NCBI GenBank assembly: GCA_017543025.1
Contig: JAFYGX010000237.1
Coordinates: 1 to 42,895 of the forward strand
DNA length: 42,895 nt
Direction of reading: 5' to 3'
Source: Solobacterium sp.
GTDB taxonomy: Bacteria; Bacillota_I; Bacilli_A; Erysipelotrichales; Erysipelotrichaceae
The translations under genes and the position numbers were made by a program. The first letter of the stretch is position 1; each line of letters starts with the position of its first letter. Positions 16,296 to 25,220 of the stretch are shown here, piece by piece. The notes under the pieces were generated by a model. The model ran no database searches. It saw only the letters and a list, made by a program, of their open reading frames with translations, and was not told the origin of the DNA.

Positions 16296-16952
16296 ATGAC
16301 AACATTCAGATGCAAGGTTTGCGGAGAAGTATTTGAAGCGGAAAGCGCAGAAACAGCAGTATGCCCGAAGTGCGGCGTCAGAGGCGACCAGCTGGAAGAA
16401 GTGAAAGCGGAAAAGAAAAATCCGTATGCCGGAACTCAGACGGAAAAGAATCTGGAAGCGGCGTTTGCCGGTGAGTCACAGGCTCGCAACAAGTACACCT
16501 ACTTCGCATCCAAGGCAAAGAAGGAAGGCTTTGAACAGATCGCAGCGCTGTTTCTGAAGACAGCTGATAATGAAAAAGAACATGCAAAGATGTGGTTCAA
16601 GGAACTGAACGGAATCGGCACGACAGCGGAGAACCTGGAAGCTGCGGCAAACGGCGAGAACTATGAGTGGACCGATATGTATGAGGGCTTCGCAGTTACA
16701 GCAGAAAAAGAAGGCTTCCCTGAACTGGCAGCCAAGTTCCGCGGTGTTGCCGCAATTGAAAAGCATCATGAAGAGCGTTACCGCGCATTGCTGAAGAACG
16801 TTGAAATGCAGGAGGTGTTCAAGCGCAGTGAGGTGAAGATCTGGGAATGCCGTAACTGCGGACACATCGTTGTCGGTACGGAAGCTCCGGAAGTATGCCC
16901 GGTATGTGCACATCCGCAGAGCTATTTCGAGATCAACGCAGAAAACTACTGA
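16296..16952 (+). CDS. rbr: Rubrerythrin with rubredoxin-like domains at both ends
   Basis: The 218-residue protein starts with a CxxC...CxxC zinc-ribbon/rubredoxin-like domain ([13 protein letters not shown]). It continues with the ferritin-like di-iron four-helix bundle ([31 protein letters not shown], the second half with [12 protein letters not shown] and [12 protein letters not shown]) and ends with a canonical rubredoxin ([17 protein letters not shown]). It reduces hydrogen peroxide using electrons from rubredoxin in anaerobes. The start at 16296 has AGGAGG upstream; the ORF extends further up without support. It lies behind perR, consistent with PerR control. Confidence 0.9.
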   Translation: MTTFRCKVCGEVFEAESAETAVCPKCGVRGDQLEEVKAEKKNPYAGTQTEKNLEAAFAGESQARNKYTYFASKAKKEGFEQIAALFLKTADNEKEHAKMWFKELNGIGTTAENLEAAANGENYEWTDMYEGFAVTAEKEGFPELAAKFRGVAAIEKHHEERYRALLKNVEMQEVFKRSEVKIWECRNCGHIVVGTEAPEVCPVCAHPQSYFEINAENY

Positions 16953-16958
16953 GATCGG

Positions 16959-16998
16959 AAACAGAAGAGAGTCTGAACGGCGGACTCTCTTTTCTGTT
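16959..16998 (+). terminator. Terminator after rubrerythrin
   Basis: GAGAGTC pairs with GACTCTC around a nine-base loop, flanked by AACAGAA and TTTTCTGTT that extend the stem, with a T-run in the descending arm. Confidence 0.75.
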
Positions 16999-17064
16999 GG
17001 CTGAAGCAGGAACCGGAAACAGTGTATGAAGTGAAATGAATCTGTAACTGCGATAGCAGATATG

Positions 17065-17090
17065 AAAAAGCTCCGCGATTGGCGGAGCTT
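17065..17090 (-). terminator. Terminator of the DUF4358 lipoprotein gene
   Basis: On the minus strand AAGCTCCGC pairs with GCGGAGCTT around CAATC and continues into TTTTTC. The first arm overlaps the stop codon region at 17090. Confidence 0.75.
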
Positions 17091-17557
17091 CAGGTATTTG
17101 CGAACAGTTTTGCGGTTTCCTGTTTTGCGGCATCAATGTCATCACAGACGATCAGAATGGCATAATCGTTCCGGGTGAAGATATAGCCTTTGTTCAGAAG
17201 ATCCAGCTGTTCCGGGGCGTATTGGGCTGCAGAAGACTGCAGTGTGGTGAGGTAATAGTCCATGCGTTCGGCAGCTTTAAGAGCAGCCTGCTCATCTGCG
17301 GCCTGCAGTACGATGAGAGCCTGCGGGCCTCCGTCAGCGTCGAATGCGGTACGGCATTCTTTTATCTGATCACTGTCCAGTCCGAGCAGCTTTGCGGTCA
17401 CTGCCGCATCCTGTGTTTCATACTGCGGCAGATATTCGCTCAGTGCACGGAACACGTTGTCGGCAGACAGTTTCGCAGCCGCAGGTGCTTCTGTATCACT
17501 GCCGCATCCTGAAAGCAGAACAAAGACAGATGCTATAACGAGAAAGAATCGTTTCAT
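17090..17557 (-). CDS. DUF4358-type lipoprotein
   Basis: The 155-residue protein has a type II signal peptide with lipobox LLSGC (Cys18), so the mature protein is lipid-anchored outside the membrane. The rest has the features of the DUF4358 family common in gut Bacillota: a mixed alpha/beta domain with the LLGLDSDQIKE segment, ALIVLQAADEQAA and a late YIFTRNDYAILIVCDD strand. The biochemical role is unknown. GGGAGGG lies upstream of the ATG at 17557. It is a single-gene unit divergent from the pseudo-hydrolase gene. Confidence 0.8.
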   Translation of the reverse strand: MKRFFLVIASVFVLLSGCGSDTEAPAAAKLSADNVFRALSEYLPQYETQDAAVTAKLLGLDSDQIKECRTAFDADGGPQALIVLQAADEQAALKAAERMDYYLTTLQSSAAQYAPEQLDLLNKGYIFTRNDYAILIVCDDIDAAKQETAKLFANT

Positions 17558-17649
17558 TGATCATGCCCTCCCGGGAAAAAGTATGCTGTAATTATAATAC
17601 GCAAACGAACAGTTCGGGGAGGTAAGATACGGTATCATTTCGCTGCTGG

Positions 17650-18573
17650 ATGCTGAAACAGGCCTGGAAAACGAATTCCCGCCGGAAACTGCTCTCTGCA
17701 ACAGGAGACGACCGGGAATCTTTTCTGCTGGAAATGCGGCCGAAACAGTTCTGCAGTGTACCGTATGCATATCTGCGCAGCAGTGTCGAAGTGGCGGAAC
17801 ATAAGACCGGAACGAGCAGAACGCTGGTACTGACCGCAAAGAATCAGCGTGCAGGCGGAACTGCAGTGCTGTATCTGTATGACAGTGCTTATATTGCCCC
17901 GCCTGGGGAAGCGGACTGGGAGCTGGCAAAACAGCTCGTCGAACAGACCGGATGTGATCTGTATTTTCCGATCTATCCGCTGTTTCCTGAAGCGAAGTTT
18001 CATGAGATTGTGCAGGCGGTGGATGAAAGCATGCGGTTCATGATGGGCCGAAGCAGGCCGGAAGTCAGTACGGTGCTGGGCTTTGCGGCAGGCGCACAGC
18101 TGTGCATGAGCACATTTGTGCTTCAGAAACAGAAGGGAAGCAACCGGCGCATACCGGAGCACTGGATTCTGAATTCTCCGATCCTGCAGATGCCGCTGGA
18201 TGAAGAAAGTGAAAACGCGATGCGGATATCTGATCAGAAGGACCTGATTTTTCCGATGTGCTTCTGTCAGGAAGACGGAATCGGCGGGCTGATTGCGGCG
18301 CAGGAAACAGGGGAGTACAGAGGACTTCTGAATCTTTTCGCCTGTGATCTTGGCGGAATGCCGGATACACACCTGTATCTTGGCAGTGAAGAAAACGCAA
18401 TGGTGTTCCGGGAACGGTTTGAAGAGAAATGCCGCACAGAGCAGATTCCGCTGACAGTTCATATCGGAGAGGGGCTGATGCAGTGCTGGGGGCTGTACGG
18501 AGTGATGAAGGAAGCGGAGCACGTGAGAAAGGAATATTTTTCACTCATTCAGCGTAATGAAACGATAAAATAG
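17650..18573 (+). CDS. Pseudo-alpha/beta-hydrolase (hormone-sensitive lipase-like, catalytic residues lost)
   Basis: The 307-residue protein aligns by pattern with alpha/beta hydrolase fold-3 esterases: AVLYLYDSAYIAPP, CDLYFPIYPLFPEAKF, WILNSPILQM and DTHLYLGSEENAM. Every catalytic element is altered. The oxyanion GGG is DSA (78-80). The nucleophile motif GDSAGG is GFAAGA (144-149), so Ser is Ala. The acid GxED is GSEEN. The terminal His region (NHVYP) is MQCWG. It should keep the fold but not hydrolyse esters, so a binding or regulatory role is possible. Translation start signals are weak. It precedes the phosphodiester glycosidase gene by 47 bases. Confidence 0.7.
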   Translation: MLKQAWKTNSRRKLLSATGDDRESFLLEMRPKQFCSVPYAYLRSSVEVAEHKTGTSRTLVLTAKNQRAGGTAVLYLYDSAYIAPPGEADWELAKQLVEQTGCDLYFPIYPLFPEAKFHEIVQAVDESMRFMMGRSRPEVSTVLGFAAGAQLCMSTFVLQKQKGSNRRIPEHWILNSPILQMPLDEESENAMRISDQKDLIFPMCFCQEDGIGGLIAAQETGEYRGLLNLFACDLGGMPDTHLYLGSEENAMVFRERFEEKCRTEQIPLTVHIGEGLMQCWGLYGVMKEAEHVRKEYFSLIQRNETIK

Positions 18574-18620
18574 AACTGTTTTATAGGAAAGTAAAACAGG
18601 TTTGAAGAAAGGGGAACAGA

Positions 18621-19631
18621 ATGGCCGCAAAACGCAGAAAAGGGATTCATCCTGCGGTTGTCGTCGTGCTTGCGATATTGTGTGCATGCGGAGCGACAGC
18701 GTGGAATTATATCTCTTTCATAAAAACAAAATACGGAGGGGAGGCTCATGTCAACTGGAGCCGGCAGGAATACCGGAAGCTGGATGAGAATTCGCTCGAG
18801 TATAAGATCGCGAATGCAGTGCTGTCAGAAGATACGCTGAAGCGGCTCGGCAAAGCTAACACGCAGGCAGGCGAATACGGGACGGCGCTCGCTGAACTTT
18901 CAGCTGAAGAAGAAGCAGCGAAAGAAGCACAGGATATTCATATTGAACATGTATCGGCAGGGACATATGAAGGTTTCATGCTGGTGGTGCCGAACCCGGA
19001 TGATGTATCGATCGTGATTAACCCGGGCTATCAGTCCGGTGCGGCGGGACCGGAACTGGACTGGTATGTGGAGCACTTCCATGCGCTTGCCGGGACAAAC
19101 GGCGGCGGATTTGAAGATGCCGGAGGGCATGGCGATGGCAGCGTACCGCAGGGTCTTGTAATTCAGGACGGAAAGATAGTCCATGGTTCGGAAGGGACAC
19201 GGTCTTCCATTGTCGGAATTGATAAGAACGGAAAACTGGTTACCTCCACGCTGACCGGTGCAGAAGCGCTTGCACGCGGAGTGATGCAGGCGGTTACGTT
19301 CGGGCCGACGTTTATTGAAAACGGAACCGTCGTGTATACAGCAGCTGATGCGGGAACGCTGAATATGCTGAATCCGCGGACAGCGATCGGGCAGAAAGAA
19401 GACGGAACGATGCTGCTGCTGGTGATTGACGGACGCGGTCCTACAAGCTTCGGTGCAGAATATGAAGATGTGATCAAGGTATTCAAAGATTACGGGGCAA
19501 TCAATGCCGGCAATCTTGACGGAGGAAATTCTTCGGTCATGATTTATGACGGCTCTTATGCAAATTATCCGGTATCCATGTATAATTCCCGCAATCTTCC
19601 GTCTGTCATTCTTGTAAAGGGGGATCAGTAA
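18621..19631 (+). CDS. Membrane-anchored phosphodiester glycosidase (NAGPA) domain protein
   Basis: The 336-residue protein has an N-terminal signal anchor (about residues 12-32) and an extracellular domain of the phosphodiester glycosidase/DUF2233 family. Family hallmarks are seen in order: AGTNGGGFEDAGG, PQGLVIQDGKIV, FGPTFIENG, NPRTAIGQKEDG, LLVIDGRGPTSFGA and AGNLDGGNSSVM. Such domains remove sugar from phosphodiester links in cell-surface polymers or are involved in wall polysaccharide metabolism; the substrate here is unknown. AAAGGGG precedes the ATG. Its stop overlaps the next gene's start by one base (TAATG). Confidence 0.85.
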   Translation: MAAKRRKGIHPAVVVVLAILCACGATAWNYISFIKTKYGGEAHVNWSRQEYRKLDENSLEYKIANAVLSEDTLKRLGKANTQAGEYGTALAELSAEEEAAKEAQDIHIEHVSAGTYEGFMLVVPNPDDVSIVINPGYQSGAAGPELDWYVEHFHALAGTNGGGFEDAGGHGDGSVPQGLVIQDGKIVHGSEGTRSSIVGIDKNGKLVTSTLTGAEALARGVMQAVTFGPTFIENGTVVYTAADAGTLNMLNPRTAIGQKEDGTMLLLVIDGRGPTSFGAEYEDVIKVFKDYGAINAGNLDGGNSSVMIYDGSYANYPVSMYNSRNLPSVILVKGDQ

Positions 19632-20698
19632 TGTCTGAGAAAAAGAAGCGGAAAAGAGGTATCCGTCCTCTGGCAGCGATCCTGTTTCTGCTGATCCTTA
19701 CCGGTGCGATTCTGGCTGCCGGAAGCGTTCTGCGGAAGAAACAGGAGGCGGAGTTTGCGGCAAATGAAGCAGATATGCCGGAAGTGCAGATCAATGCGGT
19801 CATGGAACAGATCCGTGCCGGAAACTACGGAGATATCTATGAAACAACACAGTCGATCAATCCGACAATGGACTCCAGGGAAGCATATATGGAACGTCTG
19901 ACGGAGATCATGACTGCGGAAGACCCTGCCGGAATTCAGGCGGAACCGGTTTCGATCGAGGAGAACAAGCGTGTTTATCAGCTGGTTAACGGAGACACCC
20001 TGCTTGGAACACTGACCCTGATCCGTCAGGGAGATGAGTGGAAGCCGGCGTTTCCGATCAGAGGAAACAGATCCTTCCGGGTTGAAGTTCCTTCCGGTGT
20101 CACACTGACGGTGAATGGACAGCCGGTTGGCCAGGACCACCTCGTGGAAACGGGGAAGGAAGCGGCGAATTTTTTCCAGACGACAGATTCTTCTGTGATT
20201 CCGTTTGTGGATATTTATGAATTTGACGGTCTCCTTGGGGAACCGGCTCTGAACCAGGAAGAAGGCTATGGCATGATCAGAGATGTGCTGAGCGGGGACT
20301 GGCTGATGGGGAAGACCGTAACGGATGAGGCTCTGAAGAGGAAGCTGATCGATGCGGCTGAGCTGATTGCGAAATATCCGGCACAGGATACCGCGCTTGC
20401 CAATGTCACGGCAGTCAGCGATACGAGCTCTGCCTGGTATAAGAAATATGTGACGCTTCAGAATTACTGGTTCACCGCGCACAATACAATGAACATCACA
20501 AATGAAACGATCGAAGCGATTGCGCAGAGCGATAATACGATCGCTGCACAGATTTCCTTTGATTATTTCGCTGACAACGGAGAGGTGAGCCGGACGTGGC
20601 ACTGCGGCTATCAGCTGACGTTCCGCAAATTGGGAGATGACTATCTGGTATGCGGTACGGAGATCAGCTCTCTGCTGAATCCGGCGCAGCCGCATTGA
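19631..20698 (+). CDS. Membrane-anchored extracytoplasmic protein of unknown function
   Basis: The 355-residue protein has a Lys/Arg-rich N-terminus, one transmembrane segment (about residues 13-35) and an extracellular part with no catalytic motif I recognise. Beta-rich stretches such as FRVEVPSGVTLTVNGQPVG look like an Ig-like or carrier domain, and the end (RTWHCGYQLTFRKLGDDYLVCGTEIS) resembles an NTF2-like fold. It starts one base inside the stop of the phosphodiester glycosidase gene, so it is translationally coupled and likely acts with that protein at the cell surface. Confidence 0.75.
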   Translation: MSEKKKRKRGIRPLAAILFLLILTGAILAAGSVLRKKQEAEFAANEADMPEVQINAVMEQIRAGNYGDIYETTQSINPTMDSREAYMERLTEIMTAEDPAGIQAEPVSIEENKRVYQLVNGDTLLGTLTLIRQGDEWKPAFPIRGNRSFRVEVPSGVTLTVNGQPVGQDHLVETGKEAANFFQTTDSSVIPFVDIYEFDGLLGEPALNQEEGYGMIRDVLSGDWLMGKTVTDEALKRKLIDAAELIAKYPAQDTALANVTAVSDTSSAWYKKYVTLQNYWFTAHNTMNITNETIEAIAQSDNTIAAQISFDYFADNGEVSRTWHCGYQLTFRKLGDDYLVCGTEISSLLNPAQPH

Positions 20699-20706
20699 TA
20701 ACGCCT

Positions 20707-21720
20707 ATGCCACTGACAATTATCCGGCAGGATCTGACAGAAATTGAAGCAGACGCAATCGTCAATACCGCAAACCCGAATCCCTGTATCGGACCGGGAA
20801 CGGATGAGGCTGTCTATGAGGCGGCAGGCAGAGAAGAACTGCTTGCGGAGCGGAAGACAATCGGCGTGATTCCGCCGGGAAGCGCTGCGGTAACGAAGGC
20901 TTACAGGCTGCCGGCAAAAATTATCATTCATGCGGTGGGGCCTGTTTATATCGATGGCTTTCATGGCGAAGAGGCACTGCTGAAAAAGTGCTATCGAACG
21001 TCCATGGAGCTTGCATGCAGATATGAATGCGAATCCATCGCATTTCCTCTGCTCGGTTCAGGGTCCAACGGTTTTCAGAAGGATATTGCCTTTCATATTG
21101 CCCTTGATGCGATTCAGACGTTTCTTCTTGAACAGGAGCTGAATGTGATTCTTGCGGTTTATGATCGGGAGTCGTTCCGTATTTCCCGCAAGCTGTTTTC
21201 AGATATCCGTTCCTATATCGAAGATCATCAGATAAAGGAGCGTTCCGAACGGCGCGGGGCGCGTATTTCGGAATCCATACGCAATCGATGGGGCCGGAAA
21301 GAGGATGCCTTTCATTCCTGTGGAGCAGAGCAGTTTCTGAAGCCGGAACCGGCGCTGATGGATGACGCAATCGTTCTTCCGAAAGCAGAGGAAACATTTC
21401 AGAAAAAACTGCTTTCTCTGATCGATTCCTCCGGTGAAACGGATCCTGCGGTGTATAAGCGGGCGAACATTGACCGCAAACTGTTTGCCAAGATCCGGAA
21501 AGATGAGAACTACAGGCCTTCCCGCAAAACTGCGGTTGCCCTGGCGCTTGCGCTGAAGCTTTCTCTGCAGCAGGCGGAAGATCTGCTCTCACGCGCAGGC
21601 TATGCACTGTCCCTTTCCAGTACGTGGGATCTTATTATCCGGTATTGTTTTGAACATCATATTTTCCGCATCCTGGAAGTCAATCAGATTCTGCTGGACT
21701 TTGATCAGGAAACACTCTGA
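20707..21720 (+). CDS. Macro-domain protein with C-terminal helical (HTH-like) domain
   Basis: The 337-residue protein begins with a macro domain: DAIVNTANPNPCIGPGTDEAVYEAAG carries the ADP-ribose-binding Asn, although the loop is GPGTD rather than GGGVD. PLLGSGSNGFQKDIA supplies the phosphate-binding loop. The domain ends near residue 165. A charged linker follows, then a helical region (ANIDRKLFAKIRKDENYRPSRK, ALALALKLSLQQAEDLL) that resembles an XRE-like HTH found attached to macro domains in Bacillota. It may reverse ADP-ribosylation or bind ADP-ribose derivatives. The start codon lacks a clear binding site and lies eight bases after the previous stop, so re-initiation is likely. Confidence 0.8.
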   Translation: MPLTIIRQDLTEIEADAIVNTANPNPCIGPGTDEAVYEAAGREELLAERKTIGVIPPGSAAVTKAYRLPAKIIIHAVGPVYIDGFHGEEALLKKCYRTSMELACRYECESIAFPLLGSGSNGFQKDIAFHIALDAIQTFLLEQELNVILAVYDRESFRISRKLFSDIRSYIEDHQIKERSERRGARISESIRNRWGRKEDAFHSCGAEQFLKPEPALMDDAIVLPKAEETFQKKLLSLIDSSGETDPAVYKRANIDRKLFAKIRKDENYRPSRKTAVALALALKLSLQQAEDLLSRAGYALSLSSTWDLIIRYCFEHHIFRILEVNQILLDFDQETL

Positions 21721-21797
21721 GCCAATGTCGCTTTCCAGGCGACCATATCCGTTCCGCAGACGGCTACGATGAAGCTGTAAACAGGGAGGATATGAAT

Positions 21798-22445
21798 ATG
21801 AAACAGAATGAACTCACCGAAATCGTCTTCATCATTGACCGCAGCGGTTCGATGGCAGGGCTTGAATCCGACACGATCGGAGGCTATAACTCCTTTCTCG
21901 AACGGCAGAAAGCAGAACAGGGAAAAACGGTCATTTCCACCATTCTTTTCAGCAATGACAGTGAAGTCGTCCATGACCGGATTGATTTAAGCGGTGCAGA
22001 ACCGATGACCCGGAAGGAATATATCGTCGGTGGCTGTACGGCGCTTCTTGATGCGATCGGAGGTGCAATCAGACATATCCGCAATGTGCATAAATACATC
22101 CGGCCGGAAGATGTTCCTTCGCATACGATTTTCGTCATCACAACCGACGGAATGGAAAACGCCAGCCGGAAATATGACAGCCGGAAAGTGAAGCAGATGA
22201 TCGAAGAACAGAAGAAAAAAGACTGGGAATTTCTGTTCCTTGGAGCCAATATCGATGCGATTGAAACGGCAGCCCGCTTTGGGATTGAGGAAGACCGGGC
22301 GGTTCAGTATCATTCCGACTCTGCCGGTACAGCTCTGAATTACCGCGTGGTCAGCGAAGCAGTCAGCGCGATGCGCATGACAACAGGGCACATCGGCAGA
22401 AACTGGAAGAAAGAAATCGAAGATGATTTTCACAGCCGGAACTGA
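21798..22445 (+). CDS. von Willebrand factor A-domain protein
   Basis: The protein of about 215 residues is a single VWA domain with a complete MIDAS: DRSGSM (DxSxS), the Thr in GGCTALLDAIG and the Asp in TTDGMEN. No signal peptide or membrane segment is seen, so it is cytoplasmic, as in TerY-like and chaperone-associated VWA proteins. GGGAGG lies two bases before an ATG at 21792 but eight bases before the ATG at 21798, so the latter is preferred. It follows the macro-domain gene by about 75 bases in the same direction. Confidence 0.8.
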   Translation: MKQNELTEIVFIIDRSGSMAGLESDTIGGYNSFLERQKAEQGKTVISTILFSNDSEVVHDRIDLSGAEPMTRKEYIVGGCTALLDAIGGAIRHIRNVHKYIRPEDVPSHTIFVITTDGMENASRKYDSRKVKQMIEEQKKKDWEFLFLGANIDAIETAARFGIEEDRAVQYHSDSAGTALNYRVVSEAVSAMRMTTGHIGRNWKKEIEDDFHSRN

Positions 22446-22467
22446 TCGGACAAGGGTGCATGAATTC

Positions 22468-22493
22468 GGAATTTCAATGTCCCTGAAGCGATT
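22468..22493. repeat. Dispersed intergenic repeat, copy 1
   Basis: This stretch shares GTCCCTGAAGC-R-ATT and an upstream GGA-TTTCA at almost the same distance with 30120-30144. Both copies are intergenic. Confidence 0.35.
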
Positions 22494-22562
22494 GCCCGGC
22501 TGAAAGTGAAGTCTGTCAAACCGGCCGGCATCGGTAATGGTTCAGAACTGTAACCGACGGAA

Positions 22563-22592
22563 TTGACGTGCGCCGTTGTCGGCAGGTAAAAT
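22563..22592 (+). promoter_or_regulatory. Promoter of nrfA
   Basis: TTGACG (22563-22568) and TAAAAT (22587-22592) are separated by 18 bases, a good vegetative promoter 25 bases upstream of the nrfA start. Confidence 0.55.
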
Positions 22593-22616
22593 GAAAATAC
22601 GAAAGAGAATACCATC

Positions 22617-23918
22617 ATGGACAGACAGACAACAAACAAAGGTTTTGAAACGAAGCTGTTTCTTGGGCTTGCGCTGGCAGCCTGCGCGACCGGAGCGCTT
22701 GCCGTATACAATAACAGCGCACAGCGGGCATTGAACCCGCAGCCTGCGGCGACACCGGTAGCAGCTGTACCTTCGCCGGCAGAGAAAACACCTGTACTGA
22801 CAGCGAAAACAGGTACGGGCATTACCGTCACGAAATCAGGCGACTGGGAAGAAACATATCCGAACGAGTATCACTCCTATGCAATGAATGAGGAGAACAG
22901 CGAGCATCACAGCTATATTGAACAGCATCCTTATATTGAGACGCTTTACAGCGGATATGGATTTGCGATTCAGTATGAAAGTGCCCGCGGTCATACCTTC
23001 GTTGTGGAAGATGTTACAAGTACAGGCCGCCCGCATAAGCTTGCCAACTGCTTTACCTGCAAGACCAGCGATTTTACCGCCAGAGCATTGAATGAAGGCA
23101 GCAGTGCCTATTCCATGGCATTTGAAGATATGGAAACGCAGATTACAGATGCGTTTGGCTGTTTTCACTGTCATCAGAATGAGCCGGGCACGCTCTATGT
23201 GACACACACGTATCTTGCCGATGCACTGGCAGATGATCTGGAATCGCAGAATGCGCAGACACTGTCCTGTGCACAGTGCCACAGCGAGTATTACTTTGAT
23301 CCGGAAACCAAAGCGACGACCCTCGGATATGTCGGCCATGCCAATGCAACACCGGAGAAGATTCTGGATTATTACAATAACATGAAAGATGCGGATGGGA
23401 ATCCGTTTGCGGACTGGGTGGATGAAACGACCGGCGTCCGCAAGCTGAAAACCCAGCATCCGGAATTCGAAACCGTCAGTGCAGCGGGCGGAATACATCC
23501 GGATATGACATGTGTTACCTGTCATATGGGCAAAGCGACGGCAGAAGACGGAACAACCTATACGAATCATTACTGGACTTCTCCGCTGGACAATGCGGAT
23601 ACACTGGCAACCTGCAATGCATGCCATGGCGATCTGACATCGACCGTTGAGGCGATTCAGGCAGAGATCGGTGAGCGCAAAGACGCAATCGGAGAATCGC
23701 TTGCTCAGGCAAACCTTGATCTTGCGGCGGCGGTGGAAGCCGGTTCGCTCAGTGATGCAGACCTTGCAAAGGCAAGAGATTATGCGCGTACTGCACAGTG
23801 GTACTGGGACTTTGTCTTTGTGGAAAACGGTAAGGGAGTACACAACAAAACACTCGCAAACGATTGTCTTGACAAAGCAGAAAGCAATCTGAACGAGCTG
23901 GTAAAGCTGCTTGGCTGA
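22617..23918 (+). CDS. nrfA: Ammonia-forming cytochrome c nitrite reductase NrfA
   Basis: The 433-residue protein has five heme-attachment motifs: CFTCK (145-149), CFHCH (182-186), CAQCH (218-222), CVTCH (299-303) and CNACH (333-337). The lysine-ligated CxxCK heme is the NrfA active-site signature. Active-site residues are also in place: Arg124 (SARGH), the Tyr in CHSEYYF and His281 (HPEFE). It reduces nitrite to ammonium with six electrons outside the membrane. The N-terminus is a signal peptide or anchor with LALAAC at 18-23, a possible lipobox. No nrfH quinol dehydrogenase gene is adjacent. The cytochrome assembly genes resB and ccsA follow. Confidence 0.92.
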   Translation: MDRQTTNKGFETKLFLGLALAACATGALAVYNNSAQRALNPQPAATPVAAVPSPAEKTPVLTAKTGTGITVTKSGDWEETYPNEYHSYAMNEENSEHHSYIEQHPYIETLYSGYGFAIQYESARGHTFVVEDVTSTGRPHKLANCFTCKTSDFTARALNEGSSAYSMAFEDMETQITDAFGCFHCHQNEPGTLYVTHTYLADALADDLESQNAQTLSCAQCHSEYYFDPETKATTLGYVGHANATPEKILDYYNNMKDADGNPFADWVDETTGVRKLKTQHPEFETVSAAGGIHPDMTCVTCHMGKATAEDGTTYTNHYWTSPLDNADTLATCNACHGDLTSTVEAIQAEIGERKDAIGESLAQANLDLAAAVEAGSLSDADLAKARDYARTAQWYWDFVFVENGKGVHNKTLANDCLDKAESNLNELVKLLG

Positions 23919-23952
23919 ACCGTTCCTTTGCGAAAGACACAAATCATTGACA

Positions 23953-23980
23953 GCCATCCGCGTCATGCGGATGGTTTTCT
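23953..23980 (+). terminator. Terminator or attenuator between nrfA and resB
   Basis: CCATCCGC pairs with GCGGATGG around GTCAT and is followed by TTTTCTT, ending just before the resB ribosome binding site. As resB has no other obvious promoter, partial read-through is likely. Confidence 0.7.
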
Positions 23981-23990
23981 TAAAGGGTAA

Positions 23991-25220
23991 ATGATGAAGA
24001 AGATCTATTCATTTCTGACCTCCATGCGCTTCGGTCTGATTCTGCTGGGGCTGATCATTGCAGTCTCACTGATCGGATCGCTGATTCCGCAGAACAATGA
24101 GGCAATGTATTATGTAAGGAATTATCCGGATACAGCTCAGTTGATTCTGAACCTGCAGCTGAACCGGGTGTTTACCAGCTGGTATTTTATCCTGCTGGTC
24201 GTGCTGCTGTGCGTTAATCTGATTTTCTGTTCCATTCTCCGAATCCGGAGAATGCCGGAAACCGAAGCACTGCCGGAGTCGTTTACACCGGCAGAACGGT
24301 TTGGGAAGGGAGACCGCGAACTGCTGGAAGCGGATCTAAGCAGCCGCGGATACAGGGCGGAACGAAACGGCAATCTGGTGCGCTATACCGGAAATCAGAT
24401 CGGCGTCTATGGTTCGTTTCTGCTGCATCTCGGTATCCTGCTCACGACGGTATTCTTTGCGCTTGGACTATCGGTTCCGAAAATCACAGATCAGACATGC
24501 CTTCCGGGTGAATCCGTCCGGCTGGATGACGGAACTGAAATCAAAGTGGATTCCTTTTCCATTGAAAATGAGACAGGCATGCTGGATTATGCCAGTGAGA
24601 TTGAGATCATTCTTCCGGATGGAAGAAGCTCCGGGAAGAAGCGGGTCAGTGTAAACCACCCGGTATCGATGGGAGATTACAAAGTGTACCAGCAGACATA
24701 TGGTACGATCGGAAGAATTTCGGTCAGCGATCAGAAAGGGCATACGGATACGTTTACCGTTGAACCGGAGGACTTTCTTTCCGCAGACGGCGAAAACGGG
24801 ATCTGGTATGACGACCTGTATCCGGGCTATGAACAGGATGAAACGGGAAAACTGACTTTGATCACCTCAACGTCCGGTCATTACGAAAACCCGGTGTATG
24901 TGTTTGTTCTGAGAAATCAGGGAAACAGTGAGCAGATGCTGGCATTTCCCGGTGATACGGTTGAAGTGGGAGAATATACGTTTCTGTTTGAGGCGCCGGT
25001 GGAATATCCCGGTCTGCGGATTAAGAAGGCTCCGGCTGTGATCAATCTGTTTCTGCTGCTGTCTGTCATTCTGATGACGGTCGGACTGTTTCTGATCTTT
25101 TTTATGCCGCAGGTGAATGTTGTGATCAGCGACGACGGCTATACCGTGATCGGACGGAATGAATCACTTCGGCTTCATATCCGTCATCTGCTGAACAAGG
25201 AGGAAATAACGAATGCTTGA
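23991..25220 (+). CDS. resB: Cytochrome c biogenesis protein ResB (Ccs1)
   Basis: The 409-residue membrane protein has the ResB layout: two N-terminal helices (about 12-32 and 60-82; the first contains SMRFGLILLGLIIAVSLIGSLIPQ), a third near 135-157, a large extracytoplasmic domain (about 160-350) and a last helix (about 353-375). With CcsA it forms the System II heme-handling synthase that attaches heme to CxxCH/CxxCK apocytochromes outside the membrane. The stop overlaps the ccsA start by eight bases (ATGCTTGA). The obvious client is the NrfA encoded upstream. Confidence 0.88.
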   Translation: MMKKIYSFLTSMRFGLILLGLIIAVSLIGSLIPQNNEAMYYVRNYPDTAQLILNLQLNRVFTSWYFILLVVLLCVNLIFCSILRIRRMPETEALPESFTPAERFGKGDRELLEADLSSRGYRAERNGNLVRYTGNQIGVYGSFLLHLGILLTTVFFALGLSVPKITDQTCLPGESVRLDDGTEIKVDSFSIENETGMLDYASEIEIILPDGRSSGKKRVSVNHPVSMGDYKVYQQTYGTIGRISVSDQKGHTDTFTVEPEDFLSADGENGIWYDDLYPGYEQDETGKLTLITSTSGHYENPVYVFVLRNQGNSEQMLAFPGDTVEVGEYTFLFEAPVEYPGLRIKKAPAVINLFLLLSVILMTVGLFLIFFMPQVNVVISDDGYTVIGRNESLRLHIRHLLNKEEITNA

